Assembly (NCBI GenBank): GCA_025351205.1
Contig: JANXWI010000306.1
Location: 1-8,044, forward strand
Direction: 5' to 3'
Source of the DNA: Deinococcus sp.
Lineage (GTDB): Bacteria; Deinococcota; Deinococci; Deinococcales; Deinococcaceae
DNA: 8,044 nt
Part shown: positions 1 through 4,984 of the stretch, piece by piece
Position numbering within the stretch: the stretch's first letter is position 1
Layout of the letters: each line of letters opens with the position of its first letter
Program-made: the position numbers and the translations under genes
The notes under the pieces: model-generated
Told to the model about the DNA's origin: nothing
Database searches by the model: none
Seen by the model: the letters and a program-made list of their open reading frames with translations, nothing else

Positions 1-78
1 CCGGGCAGTGGAGTGGCAGACACTTCATTTACGCTTCTCTCAGGAATCTCTAAACGCCTGACCCTGGCCTGACCCCCC

Positions 79-92
79 GTCAGAATGCTGAC
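79..92. repeat. small inverted repeat upstream of the ParB-like gene
   Basis: GTCAG (79-83) and CTGAC (88-92) form a perfect 5-bp inverted repeat around AATG. It lies 78 bases before the start of the ParB-like gene and 9 bases before a second palindrome. It could be an operator half or an RNA hairpin. At this length it could also be chance. Confidence 0.3.
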
Positions 93-97
93 AGCCC

Positions 98-118
98 AGG
101 AGGTGTAAAATGTACACC
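98..118 (+). promoter_or_regulatory. SD-like motif overlapping a 17-bp palindrome (candidate operator)
   Basis: AGGAGGTG (98-105) is a near-perfect Shine-Dalgarno sequence. It overlaps the palindrome GGTGTA-AAATG-TACACC (102-118), a 6-bp inverted repeat with a 5-base centre. An ATG at 110 sits at ideal SD spacing, but its frame (110-430) is not that of the ParB-like gene starting at 171 and gives an arginine- and proline-rich shadow-like translation. The palindrome has the size of a dimeric repressor site, so autoregulation by the downstream DNA-binding-type protein is an attractive inference. A translated leader is the alternative. Confidence 0.35.
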
Positions 119-170
119 AAGTGGGGCCGAAGAGGTCAGGCGCGGCAGGTGTGCCCGCCGGGAGCAGGAC

Positions 171-1109
171 ATGCAGACAGACGGAACCGGGAGCAACGCT
201 GGGGCGGGCAGCGGCCAGAACCTGCGAAATCAGGCCAGGGGCGAGGTCGAGCGGGCGCGGCTGAGCGCCGACGTCCACGACCTGCTGAATGTGGTGCGCC
301 GCGCCCCCAACGAGCTGATTCCCTTCGAGTGGGTGCGCCACCTGCACCCCGACGCCGAGTACCAGCGCGGCACCCAGGCCATTCCGACGGCCAGCATCGT
401 CGGGTCGGTGGACCGCTACCGCGAGTTTGACCGCTACTACCTGCCCAAGGAACCGCACCTCGACGAGCGCTGGATCGGGGTCCGGGCCGCCCAGCTCCAG
501 GGCAAGGAACTGCCGCCCATCCAGGTGTACAAGGTGGGCGAGCTGTATTTTGTGAAAGACGGCAACCACCGCGTCTCGGTGGCGAGGCGTCAGGGTCAGG
601 CGTACATCGACGCGCAGGTGATCGAGCTGCACGTGACGGTGCCGCCGGAGCCGGGCGATACCCTGAGGGACCTGATCATCAAGGGCGAGTACGCCGACTT
701 TCTGCGGGCCACGCGGCTGAACGACCTGATGCCCGAACACCACCAGATTCTGTTCACCACGCCGGGCCGCTATGACCGGCTGGCCGAGCACATCCAGACG
801 CGCAAGTACTACCTCGACCTGAAGTACAGCCGCGACGTGCCCATTGACGAGGCCACCTGTAGCTGGTATGTGCGGCTGTACGCCCGCATCGTGGAGCAGA
901 TCCGGACCCACGACGTGCTGAGGCGCTTTCCGGGCCGCACCGAGGCCGACCTGTACCTATGGATCATGGACCACCGTTACTTTCTGAGCGAACGCTACGG
1001 CTTCGACGTGGGCAGCGAGGTGGCCGCCCTCGATTTCAGCAAACACTTTGCGCCCCCGGGCTACAAACGGCTGGGGCAGCGGATGAAACTCATGATGACC
1101 GGCAGGTAA
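171..1109 (+). CDS. ParB-like (DUF4032-type) putative transcriptional regulator
   Basis: This is a 312-residue cytoplasmic protein with no signal peptide or membrane segment. The key motif is FVKDGNHRVSVAR at residues 127-139, the ParB/sulfiredoxin-fold nucleotide-binding box (D130-G-N-H-R134). It is preceded by a segment (about 70-120) resembling the usual ParB lead-in, including LPPIQVYKVGELYF. Residues 1-30 are a Gly/Asn/Gln-rich tail. The C-terminal half (about 150-312) is rich in Tyr, Arg, His and Asp and resembles conserved hypothetical proteins annotated as DUF4032 or as transcriptional regulators in Deinococcus and Actinobacteria; this family name is from memory, not a search. The ATG start at 171 is chosen because GGGAG lies 6 bases upstream. 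No parA lies alongside, so chromosome partitioning is unlikely. A regulatory or nucleotide-dependent role is inferred only from the fold. The next gene, 77 bases on, appears to have its own promoter. Confidence 0.75.
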   Translation: MQTDGTGSNAGAGSGQNLRNQARGEVERARLSADVHDLLNVVRRAPNELIPFEWVRHLHPDAEYQRGTQAIPTASIVGSVDRYREFDRYYLPKEPHLDERWIGVRAAQLQGKELPPIQVYKVGELYFVKDGNHRVSVARRQGQAYIDAQVIELHVTVPPEPGDTLRDLIIKGEYADFLRATRLNDLMPEHHQILFTTPGRYDRLAEHIQTRKYYLDLKYSRDVPIDEATCSWYVRLYARIVEQIRTHDVLRRFPGRTEADLYLWIMDHRYFLSERYGFDVGSEVAALDFSKHFAPPGYKRLGQRMKLMMTGR

Positions 1110-1174
1110 CGAGTAGCAGCTAACAGGAGCCTTCCGCGCACGGTTCGCGTCACATCGCCGTCACGTTGGCCCTC

Positions 1175-1180
1175 TAGACT
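1175..1180 (+). promoter_or_regulatory. -10 box (TAGACT) of a probable leaderless promoter
   Basis: TAGACT lies exactly 6 bases before the GTG start at 1187, so its first T is 12 bases upstream. This is the TANNNT placement known for leaderless transcripts in Deinococcus. No convincing -35 is visible. GAAGG touches the GTG directly and is too close to act as an ordinary ribosome binding site, which supports leaderless initiation. Confidence 0.5.
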
Positions 1181-1186
1181 TGAAGG

Positions 1187-2386
1187 GTGAAACGCTCCGC
1201 GCCCCTGACCACCGCCCTGCTTACCCTCTCGCTCCTCTCCTCTGCCAGCGCCGCGCCCGTCAAGGTGGTCTTCTGGCACAGCATGGAGGGCGTGAAAGAC
1301 GTGGTGGCCGGATACGCCCGCGACTTCAACGCGACCCAGGACCTGTACGACGTGGTGCCGGCCTCGGTGGGCAACTACCGCGAGACGCCCGCCAAGTTGC
1401 AGGCCGCCATCAAGGCCGGGAACCCGCCCACCCTGTTCCAAGCCGAGTTCACCTATTTCAACAAGCTGGTGGGCGACGGGCAGCTGGTCAACCTCGACAA
1501 ATACGAGGCGGGCCTGGACGGCGGCCTTGTCAAGGACTTCTACCCGGCGGTCTGGAAGGCGGGCGAGGTGGGCGGCGTGCGCTACGGGCTGCCCTGGAAC
1601 GTCAGCACGCCGGTGCTGTTCTACAACGCCGGGGCGCTCAGGCAGGCCGGGGCGAGCGTGCCCAAAACCTGGACCGAGCTGGAGGCCACAGCCAACCGCA
1701 TCCGGGCCGGGCGGCGTCCGCTGCTGACCATCGCCGACGCCTGGACCTTCGAGGCGCTGGTGTCCACGCGCGGCGGCCACCTGGTGGTGAACGGCAAACC
1801 CGACTTCGACTCGGCGGTGGCCGTGGACGCGCTGGAGCAGCTGGCCCGCATGGTCAGGAACGACAGCGCCCAGGCCCGCACACTGGGCGAGGCCGTGGGA
1901 GCGGCCTTCGACTTCGCGCGCGGCCAGAACCTGATGGTGGCCGCCAGCATCGCCAACTGGACCGACTTCCAGAAGATTCCCTTCGTGGAACTGGGGGCCG
2001 CGCAGTTTCCCTGCGAGAAGGTCTGCACCGTGCCCATCGGCGGGGCCAATCTGGGCATCGTGAAGGGGGCCTCGGCGCAGGAACAGGCGGGCGCGCTGGC
2101 GTTCTGGAAATTTCTGATGGAACCCGCACGCCTCGCCGACTGGGTTAAAAATACGGCCTACGTCACGCCCAGAAAGAGCGTACAGGCCAGCCTGGAGGGC
2201 TACTACGCCAAGAACCCGTACCGCAAGGCCGCCTACGACCAGATGGACGACACCACCCCGCGCCCGACTGCGCCCGACTACTACGTGTGGCAGCGGTATC
2301 TGGAAGACGCCATTCACAAGGCCAGCACCGGGCAGATGACGGCCCAGGCCGCCTTGCAGGAAGCGCAGCGCAGGGCGAGTCAGTAG
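1187..2386 (+). CDS. ABC transporter extracellular solute-binding protein, UgpB-like (glycerol-3-phosphate type)
   Basis: This 399-residue family 1 solute-binding protein has a Sec signal peptide: a KR n-region, a hydrophobic core at about residues 5-19, and likely cleavage after SASA near residue 22. There is no lipobox cysteine, so it is probably exported without a lipid anchor. The mature N-terminus reads VKVVFWHSMEG (25-35), followed by FN, YDVVP, GNY and AGNPPTLFQ. This order closely matches E. coli UgpB (FWHSMEG, VVP, GNY, GN-P-ILQ). The C-terminal part has the family's PIGGANLGIVKGAS, an AFWKFLMEP segment and a Y-V-TPRKS block. Two cysteines (C276 and C280) sit just before PIGG and could form a disulfide. 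Glycerol-3-phosphate, glycerophosphodiesters or a sugar are the plausible ligands; sequence alone does not decide. No permease or ATPase genes flank it. The GTG start gives a complete signal peptide. Confidence 0.85.
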   Translation: MKRSAPLTTALLTLSLLSSASAAPVKVVFWHSMEGVKDVVAGYARDFNATQDLYDVVPASVGNYRETPAKLQAAIKAGNPPTLFQAEFTYFNKLVGDGQLVNLDKYEAGLDGGLVKDFYPAVWKAGEVGGVRYGLPWNVSTPVLFYNAGALRQAGASVPKTWTELEATANRIRAGRRPLLTIADAWTFEALVSTRGGHLVVNGKPDFDSAVAVDALEQLARMVRNDSAQARTLGEAVGAAFDFARGQNLMVAASIANWTDFQKIPFVELGAAQFPCEKVCTVPIGGANLGIVKGASAQEQAGALAFWKFLMEPARLADWVKNTAYVTPRKSVQASLEGYYAKNPYRKAAYDQMDDTTPRPTAPDYYVWQRYLEDAIHKASTGQMTAQAALQEAQRRASQ

Positions 2387-2392
2387 GGAATA

Positions 2393-2462
2393 GAGCATTT
2401 GTCAAAAAGGCGTTTTCTTTTTGACCGACTGAAAGGAGTGAATTTAATTGAGGATTTGGGAG
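2393..2462 (+). repeat. 70-bp dispersed element, copy 1 (hairpin plus conserved 3' flank)
   Basis: This block aligns without gaps to 7802-7871. Shared parts are AGCATTTGTCAAAAAGGC, TCTTTTTGACCGAC, GGAGTGAATTTA and TGGGAG. The core is a perfect 9-bp hairpin: GTCAAAAAG (2401-2409), a 7-base loop (2410-2416) and CTTTTTGAC (2417-2425). The stem is identical in both copies, while the loop is GCGTTTT here and GCTTGCT in copy 2. It begins just 6 bases after the solute-binding gene's stop. It might act as a weak terminator, but no T-run follows the stem. Confidence 0.75.
2421..2448 (+). promoter_or_regulatory. candidate promoter inside the dispersed element
   Basis: TTGACC (2421-2426), a 16-base spacer and TTTAAT (2443-2448) fit a sigma-70 type promoter, each box matching consensus at five of six positions. 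The -35 box lies in the right arm of the hairpin. The equivalent positions in copy 2 give TTGACC-16-TTTAGT (7830-7857). Transcription would run toward the small membrane protein at 2531. Confidence 0.35.
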
Positions 2463-2530
2463 AATGGAGCTGACGAAAGGCAGTTATTTCGGCAGCGGAG
2501 TTCGGACGAATCCTCTACACTGCGCCTCAC

Positions 2531-2695
2531 ATGTCCACCCTGTACCTGGCTCTGACCCTTTTCGCCGTGCTGTGCCTGCTGGCACTGCTGCTCAGGCCCG
2601 GACGGGGGCGGGCCATGACCGTGTGGCTGCTGGCCGCGCTGATTCCGCTGCTGACGGCGGTGACGGTGGCGCTGAGAAGCGCGGGGAAGTTCTGA
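2531..2695 (+). CDS. 54-residue membrane protein (two predicted transmembrane helices)
   Basis: The reading frame starts MSTLYLALTLFAVLCLLALL, a hydrophobic helix at about residues 4-21. A basic turn RPGRGR (22-27) follows, then a second helix at about 29-48 and the tail LRSAGKF. A short positively charged loop between two helices predicts a cytoplasmic hairpin. Third codon positions are strongly G/C (ctg, gcc, gtg), as in the neighbouring genes. No Shine-Dalgarno sequence precedes the ATG. TACACT at 2516-2521 could be a -10 box giving a very short leader, or transcription may come from the dispersed element upstream. The product is not recognised. It is convergent with the gene at 2735-3133, with 39 bases between the stops. 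Other open frames over this stretch are arginine- or serine-rich shadows. Confidence 0.6.
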   Translation: MSTLYLALTLFAVLCLLALLLRPGRGRAMTVWLLAALIPLLTAVTVALRSAGKF

Positions 2696-2734
2696 CCACC
2701 CGCCGACAGGTGTTCTGAACTTTTCCCGGCTGCC

Positions 2735-3133
2735 TTACATGTCTTCCAGTTTGTTATGTCCCTGACCCTCTCCAGGGGAGGCCAGTCCAAGCTTGGGGCG
2801 GGCGTTTCTGGCCTCGCGGCGCGTCTTGGGATCGAGACCGATCATCAGGAAAAAATTCTCCAGGCCGTTCTCACAGCCCTTCAGACCGGGGTGTTCATGT
2901 TCTGCCGTGCCCGTGGTGAACGGCAGGGCGCGGTACTGTTCGAGCGCGAACTCTATGGCGTCCTGCGGACCTGCCTCGGCGGCCCGCCCCTCCAGCGAGA
3001 CGTACAGCGCCCGCCGCGCCTCGGCGTGCAGCCTGAAGGCGTCCGGGTGCGGCGTCTCGGGAGCGCGCAGCAGGTCCTGGCGGGCGATCCGGCGGTAGTG
3101 TTTCAACCCCTGGAGCAGCTGCTCGGTGGTCAT
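2735..3133 (-). CDS. hypothetical protein, 132 residues
   Basis: This is a soluble-looking protein starting MTTEQLLQGLKHYRRIARQD, with no signal peptide or membrane segment. The N-terminal two thirds is predicted helical (ARRALYVSLEGRAAEAG, QDAIEFALEQYRALPF). A more distinctive block follows, HPGLKGCENGLENFFLMIGL, with a single cysteine, then a basic Arg/Lys/Pro tail. The family is not recognised. The ATG at 3133 is preferred because AAGGAG lies 3 bases upstream. An in-frame TTG at 3172 would add 13 residues (MPASSAGAAVKEL) but has weaker support. G/C-biased third positions and the lack of a credible competing frame on the other strand support a real gene. It converges on the small membrane protein gene. 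Confidence 0.65.
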   Translation of the reverse strand: MTTEQLLQGLKHYRRIARQDLLRAPETPHPDAFRLHAEARRALYVSLEGRAAEAGPQDAIEFALEQYRALPFTTGTAEHEHPGLKGCENGLENFFLMIGLDPKTRREARNARPKLGLASPGEGQGHNKLEDM

Positions 3134-3141
3134 CAGCTCCT

Positions 3142-3252
3142 TCACCGCTGCTCCCGCACTGCTGGCAGGCAAGCCAGCGTCTCCGGGCCTGGCGGGCCTG
3201 ATGTCGCTGCGGTGGCCGCTGGGGTACCGCCCATTCTCGGTTCCGTCTTCAT
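3142..3252 (-). CDS. possible 36-residue leader ORF upstream of the 132-residue gene
   Basis: The frame reads MKTEPRMGGTPAATAATSGP and ends CLPAVREQR. Its ATG is preceded by GGTGGAGG at good spacing. Its stop codon is 8 bases before the ATG of the 132-residue gene, and TGAAGGAG merges its stop with that gene's ribosome binding site, a typical layout for translational coupling. The peptide is Pro/Ala/Thr-rich and unlike any family I know. It may be an N-terminal or untranslated region of no coding significance. Confidence 0.25.
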   Translation of the reverse strand: MKTEPRMGGTPAATAATSGPPGPETLACLPAVREQR

Positions 3253-3730
3253 GGCTGCCTCCACCCTTTTCCGGCCTGTTGCGCCGTGGCTGCGCTCACT
3301 GTATCCCAACTTTCAGGACCAGTGCCCGGCTCTGTGACCTGACCTTACCCGCAGCGACCACCCCCCCATTCTGTGGGCAGGTAAATGCTGGTCTGCCCTC
3401 TGTTTTATGAGGGTCCAGAGCTTATATGAGTCTAATATGAATGAATAGTATCTCACAACACGTTGAATCCCGCGTCGCTGCGAATGTGACCAGGCCCTCT
3501 ATAGCCGCTGTCAGTCACCCTTCCGGCCCTTTGCAGGGATTTGCCGGGAGCGGCTGGAAACCTCTGCCAGATGAGATAAGAAATGAGTCAGAACGTGAGA
3601 AACCTCAGCGAAACCCCGTATACACCGCAGTATTCATCGGGTCTGGCACCGCATAAACCTCGTATAGCTGCATAAAACTGGGGCATTCGCCACTGAATTA
3701 AGGCAGTATAAATAAAGGTCTGTTAACATT
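3253..3730. other. divergent intergenic region, no convincing gene
   Basis: This 478-bp stretch separates the leftward hypothetical gene from the rightward LysM-NlpC/P60 gene. Parts have clearly lower GC than the flanks, especially 3416-3460, which contains the direct repeat ATATGA-GTCTA-ATATGA. Two short hairpins are visible. At 3523-3547 an outer CCGG/CCGG encloses CCCT-TTGC-AGGG. At 3554-3570 CTGG pairs with CCAG. A 71-codon frame at 3441-3656 lacks the local codon bias and is not called. No tRNA was seen, and the sequence does not match a riboswitch I can identify. Confidence 0.55.
3686..3712 (+). promoter_or_regulatory. candidate promoter of the LysM-NlpC/P60 gene
   Basis: TATAAA (3707-3712) is a good -10 box in an AT-rich segment 27 bases before the ATG at 3740. 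TTCGCC (3686-3691), 15 bases upstream, is a weak -35. GGGG at 3733-3736 could serve as the ribosome binding site for the ATG. TAACAT at 3724-3729 is an alternative -10 giving a near-leaderless transcript. Confidence 0.35.
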
Positions 3731-4381
3731 GTGGGGTCAATGAATGCCTTACGCGCCCTGATCCTGACCGCCGCCGCCCTCCTGGGAAGCAGCGCCCTCG
3801 CCGCCACATACACTGTGAAGCCAGGCGATACCCTGTACAACATTGCACAGAAGGCCAATCTCGATCCGGCCCAGCTGCTGCACCTGAACAACCTGAGCAG
3901 CAGCACGCTCCAGGTGGGCCAGAAGCTGAATCTGGGCGCAGGTGGCAGTTCAGTGGGTGGCGGCAGTTCAGCGACTGTGGGCAGCATTCCCGCCACTCCG
4001 GTCAGCAGGAGCGGAAACGGTAATACCATCAGGGCGGCGGCCTCCCGCTACCTGAACATCCGCTACATGCTGGGCGGTACCGGCGCGGGCGGCATCGATT
4101 GCAGCGGCTTCACCCGCGCGGTGTTGCAGCAGCTCGGGGTCAGCCTGCCGCGCACGGCCCGCGCCCAGTACGGAGTCGGCAACACGGTGTCGCGCGGCAA
4201 CCTGCAATCCGGCGACCTGGTGTTCTTCAACACCATGGGGCGCGGGGTTTCGCACGTCGGGGTGTACCTGGGCAATGGTCAGTTCGCCAACGCCAACAGC
4301 TACAACGGACGCACCATGATCGAGGCGATGACCACCACCTATTGGGCCACCCGCTACGTCGGCGCTCGCCGGGTTCTGTAA
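3731..4381 (+). CDS. secreted LysM - NlpC/P60 peptidoglycan endopeptidase
   Basis: Counted from the GTG this is 216 residues. The ATG at 3740 (213 residues, MNALRALILTAAAL) is the likelier start, since a poly-G ribosome site precedes it and the signal peptide stays intact, cleaved near SSALA-A. Numbering from the GTG, a LysM domain spans about 26-69 (YTVKPGDTLYNIAQKANL, then LQVGQKLNL) and binds glycan. A Gly/Ser-rich linker covers about 70-98. The NlpC/P60 domain (about 99-216) carries catalytic Cys124 in DCSGF and His175 in SHVGVYLG. Asn187 (FANANS) sits where the third polar residue usually lies. The enzyme should cut peptide stems of peptidoglycan outside the membrane, in wall remodelling or division. 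It stands alone between a long intergenic region and a strong terminator, so it is probably monocistronic. Confidence 0.9.
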   Translation: MGSMNALRALILTAAALLGSSALAATYTVKPGDTLYNIAQKANLDPAQLLHLNNLSSSTLQVGQKLNLGAGGSSVGGGSSATVGSIPATPVSRSGNGNTIRAAASRYLNIRYMLGGTGAGGIDCSGFTRAVLQQLGVSLPRTARAQYGVGNTVSRGNLQSGDLVFFNTMGRGVSHVGVYLGNGQFANANSYNGRTMIEAMTTTYWATRYVGARRVL

Positions 4382-4421
4382 ATTTAGGAACACTCACAAC
4401 ACAGGCTGTCGGTCATACAGT

Positions 4422-4452
4422 CCCCCTCTCGCCCAGACGAGCGGGGGTTTTT
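4422..4452 (+). terminator. intrinsic terminator after the NlpC/P60 gene
   Basis: CCCCC-T-CTCG (4422-4431) pairs with CGAG-C-GGGGG (4438-4447) around the loop CCCAGA, leaving a single T/C mismatch. Five T residues follow immediately (4448-4452). It lies 40 bases after the stop codon and is the clearest rho-independent terminator in the window. Confidence 0.85.
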
Positions 4453-4945
4453 GTGTCAATCGGCCACATGCCACCGGGTCACACGGCATCTGTTTGTTCC
4501 GGCGACATCAGGACGGGCAGCGAAGGTTGAGGCGGCGCCTGCCTTCCTGGCAAGGGCAGCACGTTTGATCGCCACATGACGACGCCTGATCGCTTCTTCT
4601 TGGTGTGAACAGCGCCGTTTCTTGGTCAGAGCAGCGCCCATGAGGACGCTTGGTCGCTGGGAACACTACCCCGCTTGTCCAGGACAGCTGTCGTCGTGAA
4701 CGGACGCACCTTCTTGGTCAGAGCAGCGCGGATGACCACGCTTGACTGCTGACGACGCCACGCCTCTTGACCAGAACAGCGCCCTTGATGGTGCATGGGT
4801 GTCGCGACAGGACTGATCCCGCAGGTCTGCACAGTGCTGGTCGGCGTCCTGTGCGGCGGCTCTGCCCCGGAAGATTCGGCGGGCAACAGGCGTTCCGGCC
4901 CCGGCGCTGGCCGCTTTTCACGGCGGCTCTGCACCCATTGGTACG
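4453..4945. other. non-coding repeat-bearing spacer upstream of the photoreceptor operon
   Basis: About 490 bases separate the NlpC/P60 terminator from the operon promoter. Apart from the hairpin-repeat cluster, the stretch at 4796-4945 is GC-rich with no supported gene. It contains CGGCGGCTCTGC twice, at 4854-4865 and 4921-4932. Open frames here are short and repeat-derived or overlap the photoreceptor gene. Confidence 0.5.
4544..4795. repeat. hairpin-repeat cluster 1 (about five irregular units)
   Basis: Units begin near 4544, 4597, 4619, 4711 and 4765 with variants of TTCTTGGTCAGAGCAGCGC. The unit at 4619-4652 is identical over 34 bases to 7919-7952. The best units fold as AGCG-c-CC-ATGA-GG-a-CGCT (4633-4650) and AGCG-c-GG-ATGA-CC-a-CGCT (4725-4742). 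An outer GGTCA pairs with TGACC-like sequence in the 3' flank, counting G-T wobbles. The first and last units are degenerate, and the unit at 4597 is truncated. Reading the opposite strand gives recurring AALTKK peptides, which are a by-product of the repeat. Confidence 0.75.
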
Positions 4946-4983
4946 GTTCAAAACGTCCGGGCGTGACTTAATGTTCAGTACGT
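4946..4983 (+). promoter_or_regulatory. promoter and candidate LitR/CarH operator (two GTTCAnnACGT direct repeats)
   Basis: TTCAAA (4947-4952), a 16-base spacer and TAATGT (4969-4974) form a plausible promoter with a leader of only a few bases; no Shine-Dalgarno sequence precedes the ATG at 4985. Two 11-bp direct repeats of GTTCAnnACGT are superimposed, at 4946-4956 (over the -35) and 4973-4983 (from the end of the -10 to the start codon). B12-type MerR repressors such as CarH bind 11-bp direct repeats across their own promoters. The 27-bp spacing of these two is not an exact multiple of 11, which weakens the fit. Confidence 0.45.
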
Positions 4984-4984
4984 T

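Noticed and set aside
110..430. 106-codon frame with an excellent Shine-Dalgarno site
   Set aside because: The translation is Arg/Pro/Gly-rich and overlaps the ParB-like gene out of frame. Only its ribosome site is of interest, so it is reported as a regulatory oddity.
1061..2398. 445-codon open frame on the minus strand
   Set aside because: It is antisense to the clear solute-binding protein gene and is a GC-rich third-position shadow with no recognisable domain.
2401..2425. Hairpin as an intrinsic terminator of the solute-binding gene
   Set aside because: The stem is AT-rich, no T-run follows it, and the same element recurs where no gene ends on that strand. A terminator role is not excluded but is not supported.
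2464..2718. 84-codon plus-strand frame after the dispersed element
   Set aside because: It overlaps the 54-residue membrane protein in another frame, and its second half is a typical Arg/Ala/Gly shadow.
3418..3450. Radiation/desiccation response motif in the AT-rich block
   Set aside because: TTATATGAGTCTAATATGA is a direct repeat of ATATGA, not the long palindrome expected for a DdrO-type operator.
3441..3656. 71-codon plus-strand frame in the intergenic region
   Set aside because: No ribosome site, no codon-position bias and no hydrophobic or domain pattern.
4544..4795. Repeats reminiscent of a CRISPR array (also at 7895-8011)
   Set aside because: Unit spacing is irregular (22 to 92 bases), units are degenerate, there are no uniform unique spacers and no cas genes.
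4456..4934. Minus-strand frames containing repeated AALTKK peptides (also 7696-7941)
   Set aside because: They follow the hairpin repeats read in reverse. The surrounding residues are unrelated between copies, so the peptide is a by-product of the DNA repeat.
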